A stretch of DNA of 64,000 nucleotides, taken from contig NKIO01000001.1 in NCBI GenBank assembly GCA_002255935.1, positions 124,001 to 188,000 of the forward strand, read 5' to 3'. Of the stretch, positions 28,569 to 38,685 are shown one piece after another (position 1 is the first letter of the stretch; every line of letters begins with the position of its first letter). A model generated the notes under the pieces. That model did no database searches. It had not been told where the DNA came from and worked only from the letters and a program-made list of their open reading frames with translations. The stretch is from Comamonadaceae bacterium PBBC2 (GTDB lineage: Bacteria; Pseudomonadota; Gammaproteobacteria; Burkholderiales; Burkholderiaceae_C). The translations under genes and the position numbers were made by a program.

Positions 28569-30965
28569 TCATGTTGCGGCGAGTTGCTGCCAGGTTGCGA
28601 TCACGGAGTCAGGGTTCAGTGAGATCGAGGAAATACCTTCGTCCTTCAGCCACAGCGCAAAGTCAGGATGGTCGCTAGGGCCTTGTCCGCAGATACCGAT
28701 GTACTTGCCCTGACGCTTGCAGGCCGCAATGGCCAGGCTGATCAATGCCTTGACTGCGGGGTCGCGCTCATCAAAATCAGCAGCCAACAATTCCAGCCCG
28801 GAATCTCGATCCAGGCCCAGCGTCAACTGTGTCAGATCGTTAGAGCCAATCGAGAAGCCGTCAAAGTACTCCAGGAACTGGTCCGCCAAAATTGCGTTGC
28901 TCGGGATCTCACACATCATGATGACTTTGAGTTCGGCTTCGCCACGGCGCAGGCCGTGCTTGGCCAACAATTCAGTGACCTTCTTGGCCTGGCCCAAGGT
29001 GCGCACAAACGGCACCATCACCTGCACATTGGTCAAACCCATTTCATTGCGCACGCGCTTCAAGGCTTCGCACTCCATTGCAAAGGCTTCGCCAAACTCG
29101 GCGCTGGTGTAGCGCACCGCACCGCGGAAACCCAGCATCGGGTTCTCTTCTTCGGGCTCGTAGCGGCTGCCGCCGATGAGCTTGCGGTATTCGTTGCTCT
29201 TGAAGTCGGACAGACGCACGATGACCGGTTTGGGCCAGAAGGCTGCGGCAATGGTGGCCACTCCTTCGGCAACCCGGTCCACATAAAAGGCGCGAGGAGA
29301 TGCATGGCCGCGTGCCACCGACTCCACGGCCTTTTTCAAATCGCTGTCGATATTGGGGTAATCCAAAATCGCTTTCGGGTGCACACCAATGTTGTTGTTG
29401 ATGATGAACTCCAAGCGCGCCAGGCCCACGCCTTCGTTAGGCAACTGACAGAAGTCAAACGCCAACTGCGGATTGCCCACATTCATCATGATCTTGACCG
29501 GGCTGGGTGGCATCGCGCCGCGCTGCACTTCGGTCACTTCGGTTTCCAGCAGGCCGTCGTAGATAAAGCCGGTGTCGCCCTGGGCGCAACTCACGGTCAC
29601 CAGCATGCCGTTCTTCAGGACTTCGGTGGCATCACCACAGCCCACCACGGCAGGTATGCCCAATTCCCGCGCAATGATGGCCGCGTGGCAGGTGCGCCCG
29701 CCACGGTTGGTGACGATAGCACTAGCGCGCTTCATCACAGGTTCCCAGTTCGGGTCGGTCATATCGGTGACCAGAATATCGCCCGCTTGCACAGTGTCCA
29801 TCTCGCTGATGTTGTGCACGATGCGCACGGGGCCGGTGCCGATCTTTTGACCAATGGCGCGGCCTTCGACCAGCACAGCGCCCTCCCCTTTGAGCTTGTA
29901 GCGCAGCTCGACTTGGTTGCCGGCCTGGCTCTTCACGGTTTCAGGCCGGGCCTGCAGGATGTAGAGCTGGCCGTCTAGGCCGTCTTTGCCCCATTCAATG
30001 TCCATCGCGCGGCCGTAATGTTCTTCGATCACCAGCGCGTAGCGGGCCAGTTGCTCCACATCGGCATCGGTGAGGGAATAGCGGTTGCGCAGCTCGGTGG
30101 GTACATCGGTGGTCTTGACCAGCTTGCCACTAGCGGCAGCTTTCTCAGCGGCGGTGGTGAATTGCATTTGCAGCAGCTTGGAGCCCAGGTTGCGGCGGAT
30201 GACCGCGCGCTTGCCAGCCTTCAGCATGGGCTTGTGCACATAAAACTCGTCGGGGTTCACTGCGCCCTGCACCACGGTCTCGCCCAGGCCGTAGCTGGAG
30301 GTAATGAACACCACATCGGAGAAGCCGGACTCGGTATCGATCGTGAACATGACACCTGCAGCGCCCAGATCGGAGCGCACCATGCGCTGAATGCCGGCGC
30401 TCAAAGCCACGATATCGTGGGCAAAGCCCTTGTGCACGCGGTAGCTGATGGCGCGGTCGTTGTAGAGGGATGCAAACACTTCGCGGATCTTGTGCAGGAT
30501 GTCTTCAATGCCATGCACATTCAAAAAGGTTTCTTGTTGGCCCGCGAACGACGCATCGGGCAAGTCTTCCGCCGTGGCGGACGAGCGCACCGCAAAGGTG
30601 GCGTCGGCATTGCTGGCAGACAGGACGGCAAACGCTTCGCGAATGCCTTTTTCCAGATCGGCCGGGAAAGGCTGGGCTTCCACCATCGCACGGATCTCGG
30701 CACCGGCTACGGCGAGTGCGCGCACGTCTTCGGTGTCCAGGCTCTTCAGGCGGGCGCTGATTTTTTCGGTCAGACCACCAAACTTCAAAAATTCACGGAA
30801 GGCATGGGCGGTGGTGGCAAAGCCGGTGGGCACTTTGACACCGGTGGGCAGGTGGGAAATCATCTCCCCTAGGCTGGCATTTTTGCCGCCGACCAATTCG
30901 ACATCGGTCATGCGCAGCAACTCGAAGGGAACTACCAGATCGGTAGGGCTGAAAAGTTTTGACAT
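28569..30965 (-). CDS. ppsA: phosphoenolpyruvate synthase
   Basis: 798 aa; [56 protein letters not shown]. Confidence 0.98.
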   Translation of the reverse strand: MSKLFSPTDLVVPFELLRMTDVELVGGKNASLGEMISHLPTGVKVPTGFATTAHAFREFLKFGGLTEKISARLKSLDTEDVRALAVAGAEIRAMVEAQPFPADLEKGIREAFAVLSASNADATFAVRSSATAEDLPDASFAGQQETFLNVHGIEDILHKIREVFASLYNDRAISYRVHKGFAHDIVALSAGIQRMVRSDLGAAGVMFTIDTESGFSDVVFITSSYGLGETVVQGAVNPDEFYVHKPMLKAGKRAVIRRNLGSKLLQMQFTTAAEKAAASGKLVKTTDVPTELRNRYSLTDADVEQLARYALVIEEHYGRAMDIEWGKDGLDGQLYILQARPETVKSQAGNQVELRYKLKGEGAVLVEGRAIGQKIGTGPVRIVHNISEMDTVQAGDILVTDMTDPNWEPVMKRASAIVTNRGGRTCHAAIIARELGIPAVVGCGDATEVLKNGMLVTVSCAQGDTGFIYDGLLETEVTEVQRGAMPPSPVKIMMNVGNPQLAFDFCQLPNEGVGLARLEFIINNNIGVHPKAILDYPNIDSDLKKAVESVARGHASPRAFYVDRVAEGVATIAAAFWPKPVIVRLSDFKSNEYRKLIGGSRYEPEEENPMLGFRGAVRYTSAEFGEAFAMECEALKRVRNEMGLTNVQVMVPFVRTLGQAKKVTELLAKHGLRRGEAELKVIMMCEIPSNAILADQFLEYFDGFSIGSNDLTQLTLGLDRDSGLELLAADFDERDPAVKALISLAIAACKRQGKYIGICGQGPSDHPDFALWLKDEGISSISLNPDSVIATWQQLAAT

Positions 30966-31146
30966 ACAAGCTCCAAAGTTAAAACTGTTTCATGGCCGAT
31001 GGTGCCGGGCACCCACCTGCCTTCGCGCCGACGCAATTTCAATGCTCTAAGCGGGGGATTTGTGTTGTTGCTGTTGTTGAAAATCCCGGCCCGAGCGAAA
31101 TGCGCCAAAAATGCGCTAGATTGCGTTCATTGTAGAGGCCACCCCC

Positions 31147-31968
31147 ATGCACCAACGCACCGTCTTTTTCGTCTCCGATGGCACCGGCATCACCGCCGAA
31201 ACCTTTGGCAAAGCCATCCTGGCGCAATTTGAAGCCAAAGTTCGCCAAATTCGCTTACCGTTTGTTGACACAGTGGACAAAGCCCACCAGGCCGTGCGCC
31301 AGATCAACCATGCCGCCACCGTGGAGGGCAACCGCCCCATCGTCTTCACCACACTGGTGAACATGGAGGTGCTCAAAGTGATTCAAGAGGGATGCCAGGG
31401 CATGCTGCTGGACATGTTTGGCACCTTTGTCAACCCGCTGGAGACGGAGCTGGGTATCAAGTCCAACCACCGCATTGGCCGCTTTAGCGATGCCAGCAAA
31501 AGCCAGGAGTACCAGGACCGGATTGAGGCCATCAACTTCTCATTGGCGCACGACGATGGGCAAAGCAATCGCGACCTGGAACAAAGCGACGTGATTCTGG
31601 TGGGCGTGAGCCGCAGCGGTAAGACGCCGACATCGCTGTACCTGGCGATGCAATACGGCCTGAAGGCCTCCAACTACCCGCTGATTCCGGAAGACTTTGA
31701 ACGCCGTCAACTGCCGCCTGCACTTATGGCGCACAAGGCGAAGATTTTTGGGCTGACGATTCAACCCGAGCGGCTGGCCGAAATTCGCAATGAGCGCAGG
31801 CCGAATTCCAAATACGCGTCACTGGAAAACTGCCGCCATGAGGTGGCTGAGGGTGAAGCCATGATGCGACGCACTGGCATACGTTGGCTATCCACGACGA
31901 CAAAGTCGATTGAAGAGATTGCGACGACCATCCTGCAGGAAATTCATCCGGATAGGTTGGTGTATTGA
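31147..31968 (+). CDS. ppsR: PEP synthase regulatory protein (DUF299 kinase/pyrophosphorylase)
   Basis: [16 protein letters not shown]...[24 protein letters not shown]; divergent to ppsA. Confidence 0.96.
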   Translation: MHQRTVFFVSDGTGITAETFGKAILAQFEAKVRQIRLPFVDTVDKAHQAVRQINHAATVEGNRPIVFTTLVNMEVLKVIQEGCQGMLLDMFGTFVNPLETELGIKSNHRIGRFSDASKSQEYQDRIEAINFSLAHDDGQSNRDLEQSDVILVGVSRSGKTPTSLYLAMQYGLKASNYPLIPEDFERRQLPPALMAHKAKIFGLTIQPERLAEIRNERRPNSKYASLENCRHEVAEGEAMMRRTGIRWLSTTTKSIEEIATTILQEIHPDRLVY

Positions 31969-31998
31969 GGGCTCTCCAGCGCGGCTGACTCTGGAAAA

Positions 31999-32072
31999 AC
32001 GCTACTGTTTTAGGAGCTGCTCCCGCACTATCCATGGGCCGAATGGCCTATTTGGCTTGAAATTTGAGGGAC
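31999..32072 (+). repeat. family A dispersed repeat (core 32015-32034), 3' of ppsR
   Basis: gctactgttttaggagctgctcccgcactatccatgggccgaatggcctatttggcttgaaattt. Confidence 0.88.
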
Positions 32073-32153
32073 AGCGTTGTTTTTCGTCGTTCGGCTCGAT
32101 GTTGAAGCCAGAAACGAATGTTCGGATTGGAGAATGGTGTATTTCTGCAATGC

Positions 32154-32184
32154 GGGCGAAAGCTGTCGTTCACGACAGTCGCCC
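32154..32184. other. hairpin GGGCGAaagCTGTCGT-tc-ACGACAGTCGCCC of unknown function
   Basis: Read directly; stem with a 3-nt bulge. Confidence 0.6.
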
Positions 32185-32316
32185 AATTTCAGTCTCATTG
32201 AGTCTGTGTACATGATTTAGCATCCGCCGGTCTCGGCTCGTCTGCCAGAATATCGAGCATCAGCCAGTTTATCGAGCACTTGTTGGTGCTCTGGACATTA
32301 CGTTAACCATCATTTC

Positions 32317-32706
32317 ATGAGCAGTGCTACCTCAGTCACTATCGTCGCAGCAGTGTTCACGTTAGCTGCCTGTGCCGCGAATCCACATCAGAACCCAAAG
32401 GAGTTTTGGCCCCCACCGGATACGTCAGGCGCCCGGCTCAGATTCGCGGAAATCGCCACACCCTCGCTTGCTACAGAAATTGAAGAAGACGAAGTGGTCG
32501 GTATCGTGCAAGAACAGGCTCGGTTCTGTGATACCGACCCATGGCGGCAGTTCAAATGGATAACTACCAAGCAACTGCTCTTGATGTGCGCATGTCCCGG
32601 TCGCTATGGAACAAACATGGCGCTCTTCGCTGTGGACCGGTTGAATGGCGGGCAGTGGCGTGTTGTGCAGCAGTATTCAATCCCGACCGCCCAGACTGTG
32701 CCATGA
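32317..32706 (+). CDS. hypothetical putative lipoprotein, integron-cassette-like gene
   Basis: 129 aa with lipobox-like VFTLAACA; ATG lies 9 nt after GTTAACC; attC-like hairpin downstream. Confidence 0.55.
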   Translation: MSSATSVTIVAAVFTLAACAANPHQNPKEFWPPPDTSGARLRFAEIATPSLATEIEEDEVVGIVQEQARFCDTDPWRQFKWITTKQLLLMCACPGRYGTNMALFAVDRLNGGQWRVVQQYSIPTAQTVP

Positions 32707-32726
32707 AGCGCAGCAGCAAAGATGAT

Positions 32727-32812
32727 TGTTAACAAGTTGCTCGTCACGGACACGCACCAGCAGTCGCCGCTGCGCGGCACTTGCTGCGTGCCAGTGGCCC
32801 CCAACGTTAAAA
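32727..32812. other. attC-like recombination site
   Basis: TGTTAACAAGTTG ... imperfect hairpin GTCACGGACACGCACCAGCAGTCGCC / GGCACTTGCTGCGTGCCAGTGGC ... CCAACGTTAAAA; R-box terminal positions deviate from RYYYAAC/GTTRRRY. Confidence 0.5.
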
Positions 32813-33037
32813 CAGCATTTTGAATGGCCGCTTCGGAGCGGCAGCTAAGACCGCTTTGGGCCTCTCAGCGACTTTCAGCAACCTGATCCAGCTGTGCGTC
32901 AAAGTTGCCGAATGCATGCGCCTCCCACGTGTTGACCAATGAATACGTCTAAAAGCGGGGCGAGCGCTGACTAAACTGATCGCACCGAGTTCGCGGTGTA
33001 AAGCGTCTCCCTACCGCCCGAAAGAGTGCCGAGAACC

Positions 33038-33103
33038 GCTATGTTTTTCATAGCTACTCCCGCACATTCCACCTGGGCCCCAGCCCCATTTGACTCAAAA
33101 TTC
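33038..33103 (+). repeat. family A dispersed repeat (diverged core 33052-33071)
   Basis: gctatgtttttcatagctactcccgcacattccacctgggccccagccccatttgactcaaaa. Confidence 0.75.
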
Positions 33104-33298
33104 TCCAAAAATCGGGCTAAAACGGCTTCCTGCGGCTTGAACAGAATCACCGGCTTGCGAATCGCGTCGTCAATTGCGCTAAGCGCGGTCTGTAGCCTCC
33201 GTTTGCGGCAATCACAATTTACCTGAACGGCACAGTGGTGCAGTTACTTTCCAGAGTTGACTTAGTCCAGCAAGATCTTCGTGACCATAGGGTTTTCA

Positions 33299-33316
33299 AA
33301 TACAGATATCTGTATT
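33299..33316. promoter_or_regulatory. perfect 18-bp palindrome AATACAGATATCTGTATT, candidate VapB operator
   Basis: Self-reverse-complementary, 12 nt before the vapB ATG. Confidence 0.75.
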
Positions 33317-33328
33317 AAAGTGTCAACC

Positions 33329-33586
33329 ATGAAAACCACGCTCAACATTCACGATACGCTACTCCAAGAGGCAAAAGCCTTCGCTGCGCAGCAGCGCACG
33401 ACGCTGACAAAGCTGATTGAAGAAGGTTTGCGTATGCGTTTGCAACCCAAGCAAGCTGATAAACGAAGCACCGTCGCCATCAAGCTGCCAACCTTACCCA
33501 GTAAAAAAGGGCGCGGCCTCCAGCCGGGTATTGACCCGCTGTCTAACAAGAGCTTGTACGACGCAGCAGACGGCTTGCCATCTTGA
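33329..33586 (+). CDS. VapB-like (DUF2191) antitoxin
   Basis: MKTTLNIHDTLLQEAKAFAAQQRTTLTKLIEEGLRMRL ribbon-helix-helix; overlaps next gene by 4 nt. Confidence 0.85.
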   Translation: MKTTLNIHDTLLQEAKAFAAQQRTTLTKLIEEGLRMRLQPKQADKRSTVAIKLPTLPSKKGRGLQPGIDPLSNKSLYDAADGLPS

Positions 33587-34029
33587 AGACGTATTTTCCA
33601 GATATCAATGTGCTGATCGCCTCTGCGCGTGAGGACCATAGCACCCACGCTGCCGCCAAAGCGTGGTTAGCCCAGGCGGCGCTGGATGCGCGCAATGGCC
33701 TGTGCAACATTGCCTTGCCCATGTTGGTGGTGTCGGGCTTTGTGCGCTTGGTCACCCATCCAAAGATCATGAGTCCGCCCAATACACCGGACGAAGCATT
33801 GGCGTACATCGACGCGTTGTTGGATGTCCTACAGATCAACGTGAGTGACGCGCAAACTTGGGCGACCTTCCGGTCTTTAGTTTCCCGCCAACAACTGAGC
33901 GGAAATGACATCCCCGATGCATGGTTAGCCAGCTATGCCGAAGCCACGGGTGCCGCAGTGGCCACCTTTGACAAAGGTTTTAAAAAGCTGCTGCCACGGT
34001 CACAGGTGATTCTGCTGAGCCCACGCTAA
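33583..34029 (+). CDS. VapC-family PIN-domain toxin
   Basis: MKTYFPDINVLIASAREDHSTHAAA...NDIPDAWLASYAEATGAAVATFDKGF. Confidence 0.88.
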   Translation: MKTYFPDINVLIASAREDHSTHAAAKAWLAQAALDARNGLCNIALPMLVVSGFVRLVTHPKIMSPPNTPDEALAYIDALLDVLQINVSDAQTWATFRSLVSRQQLSGNDIPDAWLASYAEATGAAVATFDKGFKKLLPRSQVILLSPR

Positions 34030-34104
34030 CTTTCACTGTGTTTCGGTAACAACGACGGTATGGGATTGGCCTGACAGGTTGGTGTAGTGAGTACCCTCAG
34101 CGCG

Positions 34105-34181
34105 AGTTGTGCGGGAGCACTGCTATAAGTTTAGTAGCTGCTCCCGCACTATCCACGGCCTGAATGGACTAAAACACTTAA
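34105..34181. repeat. family A repeat, head-to-head partial plus full copy (core 34136-34155)
   Basis: gtgcgggagca...tgctcccgcac inverted arms, then ctatccacggcctgaatggac. Confidence 0.82.
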
Positions 34182-34192
34182 ATTTCCTCCAC

Positions 34193-35788
34193 TTAAGCCG
34201 GGACCGCCTCTTCAACCTTGGCTTGAACTACTGGCGTTCGAATCAGGTGATCAAAGGCACTCAGCGCCGCCTTGGAGCCATCACCCGCAGCAATCACGAT
34301 TTGCTTGAACGGCACGGTGGTGCAGTCACCTGCAGCAAACACGCCGGGCACGTTGGTGTGGCCCTTGGCGTCTACCAAGATTTCGCCGAACTTGCTCAGG
34401 TCGATCGTGCCGCGCAGGAACTCAGTGTTGGGCACCAGGCCGATTTGCACGAACACGCCTTCCAGCGCCACGTGGTGTTCCACACCGGTCGTACGGTCCT
34501 TGTATTTCAGGCCATTGACCTTGCCGTCGGCTCCCGTGATTTCAGTCGTCTGCGCGTTGGTATGCACCGTCACGTTGGGCAGGCTGTTGAGCTTGTTGAC
34601 CAGCACGGCGTCGGCCTTGAGCTGGTCGGCAAACTCAATCACGGTCACATACTTCACTACGCCTGCCAAGTCGATGGCAGCCTCGATACCCGAGTTACCG
34701 CCACCGATAACCGCAACATCCTTACCCTTGAACAGCGGTCCATCGCAATGCGGGCAGTAGGCCACGCCTTTGTTTTTGTATTCCTGCTCGCCGGGCACGT
34801 TCACATTACGCCACCGTGCGCCGGTGGACAAGATCACCGTCTTGGATTTGAGTGAGCCGCCGTTGGCAAGCTTCACTTCAATCAGGCCGCCCACTTGCGG
34901 TGCTGGCACCACGGCCTGCGCCATTTGCAGGTTCATGATGTCCACACCGTAAGAGCGCGTTTGTGCTTCTAGCGCAGCCGCGAATTTGGGGCCATCGGTT
35001 TCCTGCACGGAGGGGTAATTCTCAATCGCCATGGTGTCATTGGTCTGGCCGCCAAAGCGCTCAGCCGCCACACCCACACGGATGCCTTTGCGCGCGGCAT
35101 ACACCGCCGCCGCCGCGCCTGCGGGACCACCGCCGATGATCAGCACGTCATACGGGTCTTTGGCGGACAGCTTGGCCGCGTCCTTGGCCGCAGCACCAGT
35201 GTCCAGCTTGGCCACAATTTCTTCGACCAGCATGCGGCCGTTACCAAACAGCGCACCATTCAAATAGATGCTGGGCACGGCCATGATTTCGCGCTCGGTC
35301 ACTTCGGCCTGGAAGGCCCCGCCTTCGATGACGGTGGTTTTAACCTTGGGGTTGAAGATGGCCATCAGGCTCAGCGCCTGCACCACGTCCGGGCAGTTGT
35401 GGCAGGTCAGGCTCATGTAGACCTCGAAATTGAAGTCTCCGTCCAAGCCTTTGATCTGCTCAATCACTTCGGGCTCCACCTTGGGCGGGTGGCCGCCGCT
35501 CCACAGCAGGGCCAGCACCAGGGATGTGAACTCATGGCCGAGCGGCAGACCCGCAAAGCTTAAAGAAGTGTCCGTGCCAGCGCGCTTGAGTGAGAAGGAT
35601 GGCTTGCGCGCATCGGTGCCGTCATAGGCCACGCTGATCTTGTCGGCGCGCAAGCTTTGAATAGTTTGCAGCAGCTCGCGCATCTCGGCAGAGTTGCTGT
35701 CATCGCCCAGCGACGCCACGATCTCGATCGGTAGCGTGACGCGTTCCAGGTAAGCGGCGAGCTGGGATTTGAGGGTGTCGTCTAGCAT
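34193..35788 (-). CDS. ahpF: alkyl hydroperoxide reductase subunit F
   Basis: Internal start [24 protein letters not shown] redox motif; [38 protein letters not shown]. Confidence 0.97.
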   Translation of the reverse strand: MLDDTLKSQLAAYLERVTLPIEIVASLGDDSNSAEMRELLQTIQSLRADKISVAYDGTDARKPSFSLKRAGTDTSLSFAGLPLGHEFTSLVLALLWSGGHPPKVEPEVIEQIKGLDGDFNFEVYMSLTCHNCPDVVQALSLMAIFNPKVKTTVIEGGAFQAEVTEREIMAVPSIYLNGALFGNGRMLVEEIVAKLDTGAAAKDAAKLSAKDPYDVLIIGGGPAGAAAAVYAARKGIRVGVAAERFGGQTNDTMAIENYPSVQETDGPKFAAALEAQTRSYGVDIMNLQMAQAVVPAPQVGGLIEVKLANGGSLKSKTVILSTGARWRNVNVPGEQEYKNKGVAYCPHCDGPLFKGKDVAVIGGGNSGIEAAIDLAGVVKYVTVIEFADQLKADAVLVNKLNSLPNVTVHTNAQTTEITGADGKVNGLKYKDRTTGVEHHVALEGVFVQIGLVPNTEFLRGTIDLSKFGEILVDAKGHTNVPGVFAAGDCTTVPFKQIVIAAGDGSKAALSAFDHLIRTPVVQAKVEEAVPA

Positions 35789-35811
35789 GGTGATTCCTTT
35801 GAATTTTGGCG

Positions 35812-35860
35812 AAAAAAAGCCGGACGGCAAGGTGCTAAGGCACCTTGACGCTGTCCGGCC
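35812..35860 (-). terminator. strong rho-independent terminator between ahpC and ahpF
   Basis: Minus strand GCCGGACAGCGTCAAGGTGCCTTAGCACCTTGCCGTCCGGCTTTTTTT. Confidence 0.88.
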
Positions 35861-35893
35861 AGGGAGCTCGCGCTCCGGCGGGGCCTGAAAAGA

Positions 35894-36457
35894 TTAAATC
35901 TTGCCGACCAAATCCAAGGATGGCGTGATCGTCTTTGCGCCATCGTTCCACTTGGCTGGGCAAACTTCACCAGGGTGGGCGGCGGTGTACTGTGCGGCCT
36001 TCAACTTGCGCACGGTTTCTTTCACGTCACGGGCGATTTCGTTGGAGTGCACTTCCATAGTCTTGATGGTGCCCGAAGGATCGATGATGAAGGTGCCGCG
36101 CAGGGACATGCCGTCTTCGTCGATGTGCACGCCAAAACCGCGGCTCAGCACGTGAGTTGGGTCACCGATCAAGGGGAACTTGGCCTTGCCCACAGCGGGG
36201 GAAGTCTCGTGCCACACCTTGTGTGCGAAATGGGAGTCGGTGGTGACGATGTAGACCTCGGCGCCGGCCTTTTGGAATTCAGCGTAGTTGTCAGCTGCGT
36301 CTTCTACTTCCGTAGGGCAGTTGAAGGTGAACGCTGCGGGCATGAAAATGAACACGTTCCACTTGCCCTTGAGGGTTTCGTTGGTCACGGTGATGAACTT
36401 GCCGTTGTGGAAAGCTTCGTTCTTAAAAGCGACGACTTGTGTGTTGATCAAAGACAT
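35894..36457 (-). CDS. ahpC: peroxiredoxin / alkyl hydroperoxide reductase C
   Basis: MSLINTQVVAFKNEAFHNGKF; FMPAAFTFNCPTEVEDAADNY; PGEVCPAKW. Confidence 0.97.
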   Translation of the reverse strand: MSLINTQVVAFKNEAFHNGKFITVTNETLKGKWNVFIFMPAAFTFNCPTEVEDAADNYAEFQKAGAEVYIVTTDSHFAHKVWHETSPAVGKAKFPLIGDPTHVLSRGFGVHIDEDGMSLRGTFIIDPSGTIKTMEVHSNEIARDVKETVRKLKAAQYTAAHPGEVCPAKWNDGAKTITPSLDLVGKI

Positions 36458-36591
36458 GCGAGTACTTCCTTTTGCGTTGTTGGTAAAACTATTGAGAAAC
36501 CTGGGTGATAGCCAATTTCTTCAATGGCGCAAGTTTATTGCATTTGAGTGCGCCGGGCGATGTGCAATCTCAATCAGGGCCATAGGTTTTC

Positions 36592-37851
36592 TCAACGATC
36601 TCCCGTGCTCTCAGCCATTGCGACAACTTGGCCCAACCCGCGCTCCAGGGACGACGCGCTGGGGTTCTCTACAAACACGCACTGTTTGCCCGTGCGCTTG
36701 CAAAAATCTTTGACGCGCCAATAGGCGTTGTGGCTAATGCAACCGGTCTGGCAAATGACCAAATCGGCCGCCGCCAAATTGGCATCCAACACCGACACGT
36801 TGTCCTCCACGCCACCGTCATGGTGGGTGAATCGCCCCCCTACCCGCTCGACCACATCGCGGTAATTGGCCAAGTTGCCACTGCGCCCGCCCACGCACAA
36901 CACCACCTTGTGGTGCAGGTGCAGCGTGATGGGCTGGGCTTGCAACGCGGGCTTGTCTTCCGGTGTGGGCATTTCCAGCAAAGCCAGTCCGGCTGCCACA
37001 CGTTCGGCCGCAGCGCGATCTGATGCCGCCAGCTTACGACGCAGTTCCGCATTTTGGGCCTCCAGTTCACTCTGGCGCGCAGTCATCTGGTCCACGCGTT
37101 TTTGCAGACGCTGCTTGTCCTCCAGCTGCGGTATGGACGCTTGCAGTGCCTCCAGGTCTTGGGTCAAAAATGCTATGCGGCTGTCTTTGGCAATAGCCGC
37201 GGCGCGTGCTTGCATCAGCTCGGTGGTCATGCGCTCCATCTCGCAAGACTTCTGGCCCATCACACGCGTCATGCGCTCCTGCACCCTGGCCAGCTCGCGG
37301 GCCAGCACGCCGTTCTCATCGGCCAGCGCGTTGAAGCGCACGATTTCCAGGCGCACCCCGGCACCCGCCTGGTGTTGGAACATGTGCAAGTCTTTGCACA
37401 TGGCTTCTTGCAACGGCTCGTCGCAACGCGGGTGGGTTAAACCGGCCCAAAATGCACCCGCCACATCACCGGCACTCAAGTATTTGATCCACAACTCGGC
37501 CACCGCCAACGAGCTTTTGGCCAACTTGAAGTTTTGAATCTCGCGGGCGTAACGGGCGTCCAGCTCGGCCTGCATCAGCTCCGACAACTTGCTGCGGCGC
37601 GCGCACTCTGAGACTGCGCCGGCATGCACCTCGTAGTCATTGGCCACGGCGTTGCCGCCCAGCGCTTTGTTCACCAACCGGCGCAGCGTATCCATCGGCA
37701 GGCTCACGCCCACTAGGGGGCAGTGGCACAGATGCTCCAGATCCCACAGGCGCTTGCGCCGCGAACCGACCTGCGGTGCGGCCACATGCAGAGCCTTGCA
37801 GGGTGGTTCGTAGGGTGTGGTGGGTTCGGGTGACGGCGGGCTCTTTAGCAT
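36592..37851 (-). CDS. DUF2325 domain protein with central coiled coil
   Basis: C-terminal VVLCVGGRSGNLANYRDVVERVGGRFTHHDGGVEDN...ADLVICQTGCISHNAYWRVKDFCKRTGKQCVFVENPSASSLERGL. Confidence 0.85.
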   Translation of the reverse strand: MLKSPPSPEPTTPYEPPCKALHVAAPQVGSRRKRLWDLEHLCHCPLVGVSLPMDTLRRLVNKALGGNAVANDYEVHAGAVSECARRSKLSELMQAELDARYAREIQNFKLAKSSLAVAELWIKYLSAGDVAGAFWAGLTHPRCDEPLQEAMCKDLHMFQHQAGAGVRLEIVRFNALADENGVLARELARVQERMTRVMGQKSCEMERMTTELMQARAAAIAKDSRIAFLTQDLEALQASIPQLEDKQRLQKRVDQMTARQSELEAQNAELRRKLAASDRAAAERVAAGLALLEMPTPEDKPALQAQPITLHLHHKVVLCVGGRSGNLANYRDVVERVGGRFTHHDGGVEDNVSVLDANLAAADLVICQTGCISHNAYWRVKDFCKRTGKQCVFVENPSASSLERGLGQVVAMAESTGDR

Positions 37852-38192
37852 GGGCTCACCTCAATTACTATCATTTTCGTAGCTGCTCCCGCACTATCCA
37901 CGGCCTCAAATGCCAATTCGGCATCCAAGTCAGCTTCTAAATCAGCCTCAGGGCCCTGGCGCAAAGATTCTTGCGCCTGCAGCGCGGCCAAACGGGTGCG
38001 CCAGGCCAAGACGGGGCGTGTGCCTGGGTGCGTTGCTGCGCGTGATTCCGGGTGTGTTGTTGCGCGGCGCTGCCGCCTGCCTGCTTGTGCTGGCGGCTCC
38101 TCAGGTGCACAGCACGCACACATCGGCTTGTAGCGGCTGCGTGCGGGGCCAGGTTCGTGCGCGTCGGCCCAGGCCTCTACAGCCGACCTCAT
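37845..38192 (-). CDS. small hypothetical protein of the DUF2325 operon, C-terminus encoded by a family A repeat
   Basis: 115 aa from ATG overlapping the upstream stop (ATGA) and with its own stop overlapping the DUF2325 start region; ends ...ELAFEAVDSAGAATKMIVIEVSPC. Confidence 0.55.
   Translation of the reverse strand: MRSAVEAWADAHEPGPARSRYKPMCACCAPEEPPAQAGRRQRRATTHPESRAATHPGTRPVLAWRTRLAALQAQESLRQGPEADLEADLDAELAFEAVDSAGAATKMIVIEVSPC
37866..37925 (+). repeat. family A dispersed repeat (core 37881-37900), in frame in the small DUF2325-operon gene
   Basis: tactatcattttcgtagctgctcccgcactatccacggcctcaaatgccaattcggc. Confidence 0.88.
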
Positions 38193-38503
38193 TGCACCAC
38201 CTCCGGGCTGGTGTGCCAGAGATGGCGCTCGGTGGCGGGTAGTGGCTGAAGCGCATCGGCAGGCGTTTGGTTCAGCCAGCGGCCACGCAAAGACCACAAC
38301 AAGGTTTTGAAGCCCGGCGACAACATCGGATCGGCCGACAGCGTGGCCAAATTCGACACAATTTTCCCGACCATGGCCTCCCGGTGGGTGCCGCAGCAGG
38401 CCTGCACATGGCCAGTCATCAGCGCCAGCGTGCCGGCCAGCAAAACTTCGGTGCTGGGCAGGGTGTATTCCTCGTTGGTATGGGGTTCAGAGGTGCTTTG
38501 CAT
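38189..38503 (-). CDS. small hypothetical protein of the DUF2325 operon
   Basis: MQSTSEPHTNEEYTLPSTEVLLAGTLALMTGHVQACCGTHREAMVGKIVSNLATLS; 4-nt overlap with next gene. Confidence 0.65.
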   Translation of the reverse strand: MQSTSEPHTNEEYTLPSTEVLLAGTLALMTGHVQACCGTHREAMVGKIVSNLATLSADPMLSPGFKTLLWSLRGRWLNQTPADALQPLPATERHLWHTSPEVVQ

Positions 38504-38567
38504 GGGTCTCTTTCTCAATGAAGGGCACCACAGGTCTTCAATTCAGTGGTGGATCGGATTTAGTATA

Positions 38568-38588
38568 TGCGAATCATTCTCATTTGCA
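38568..38588. promoter_or_regulatory. candidate Fur box between the DUF2325 operon and bfr
   Basis: TGCGAATCATTCTCATTTGCA, imperfect palindrome with ATTCTCATT core. Confidence 0.6.
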
Positions 38589-38685
38589 ACACCATTGAGG
38601 TAACAAGGTTTTGTGCCCATTGCGCTAGCCCTGTTCGCACAGCACTGGCGCTGGACATAATGGGGTTTTCACACAAGGAGCCCCC

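Noticed and set aside
28668-29978. 436-aa plus-strand ORF
   Set aside because: Antisense to ppsA.
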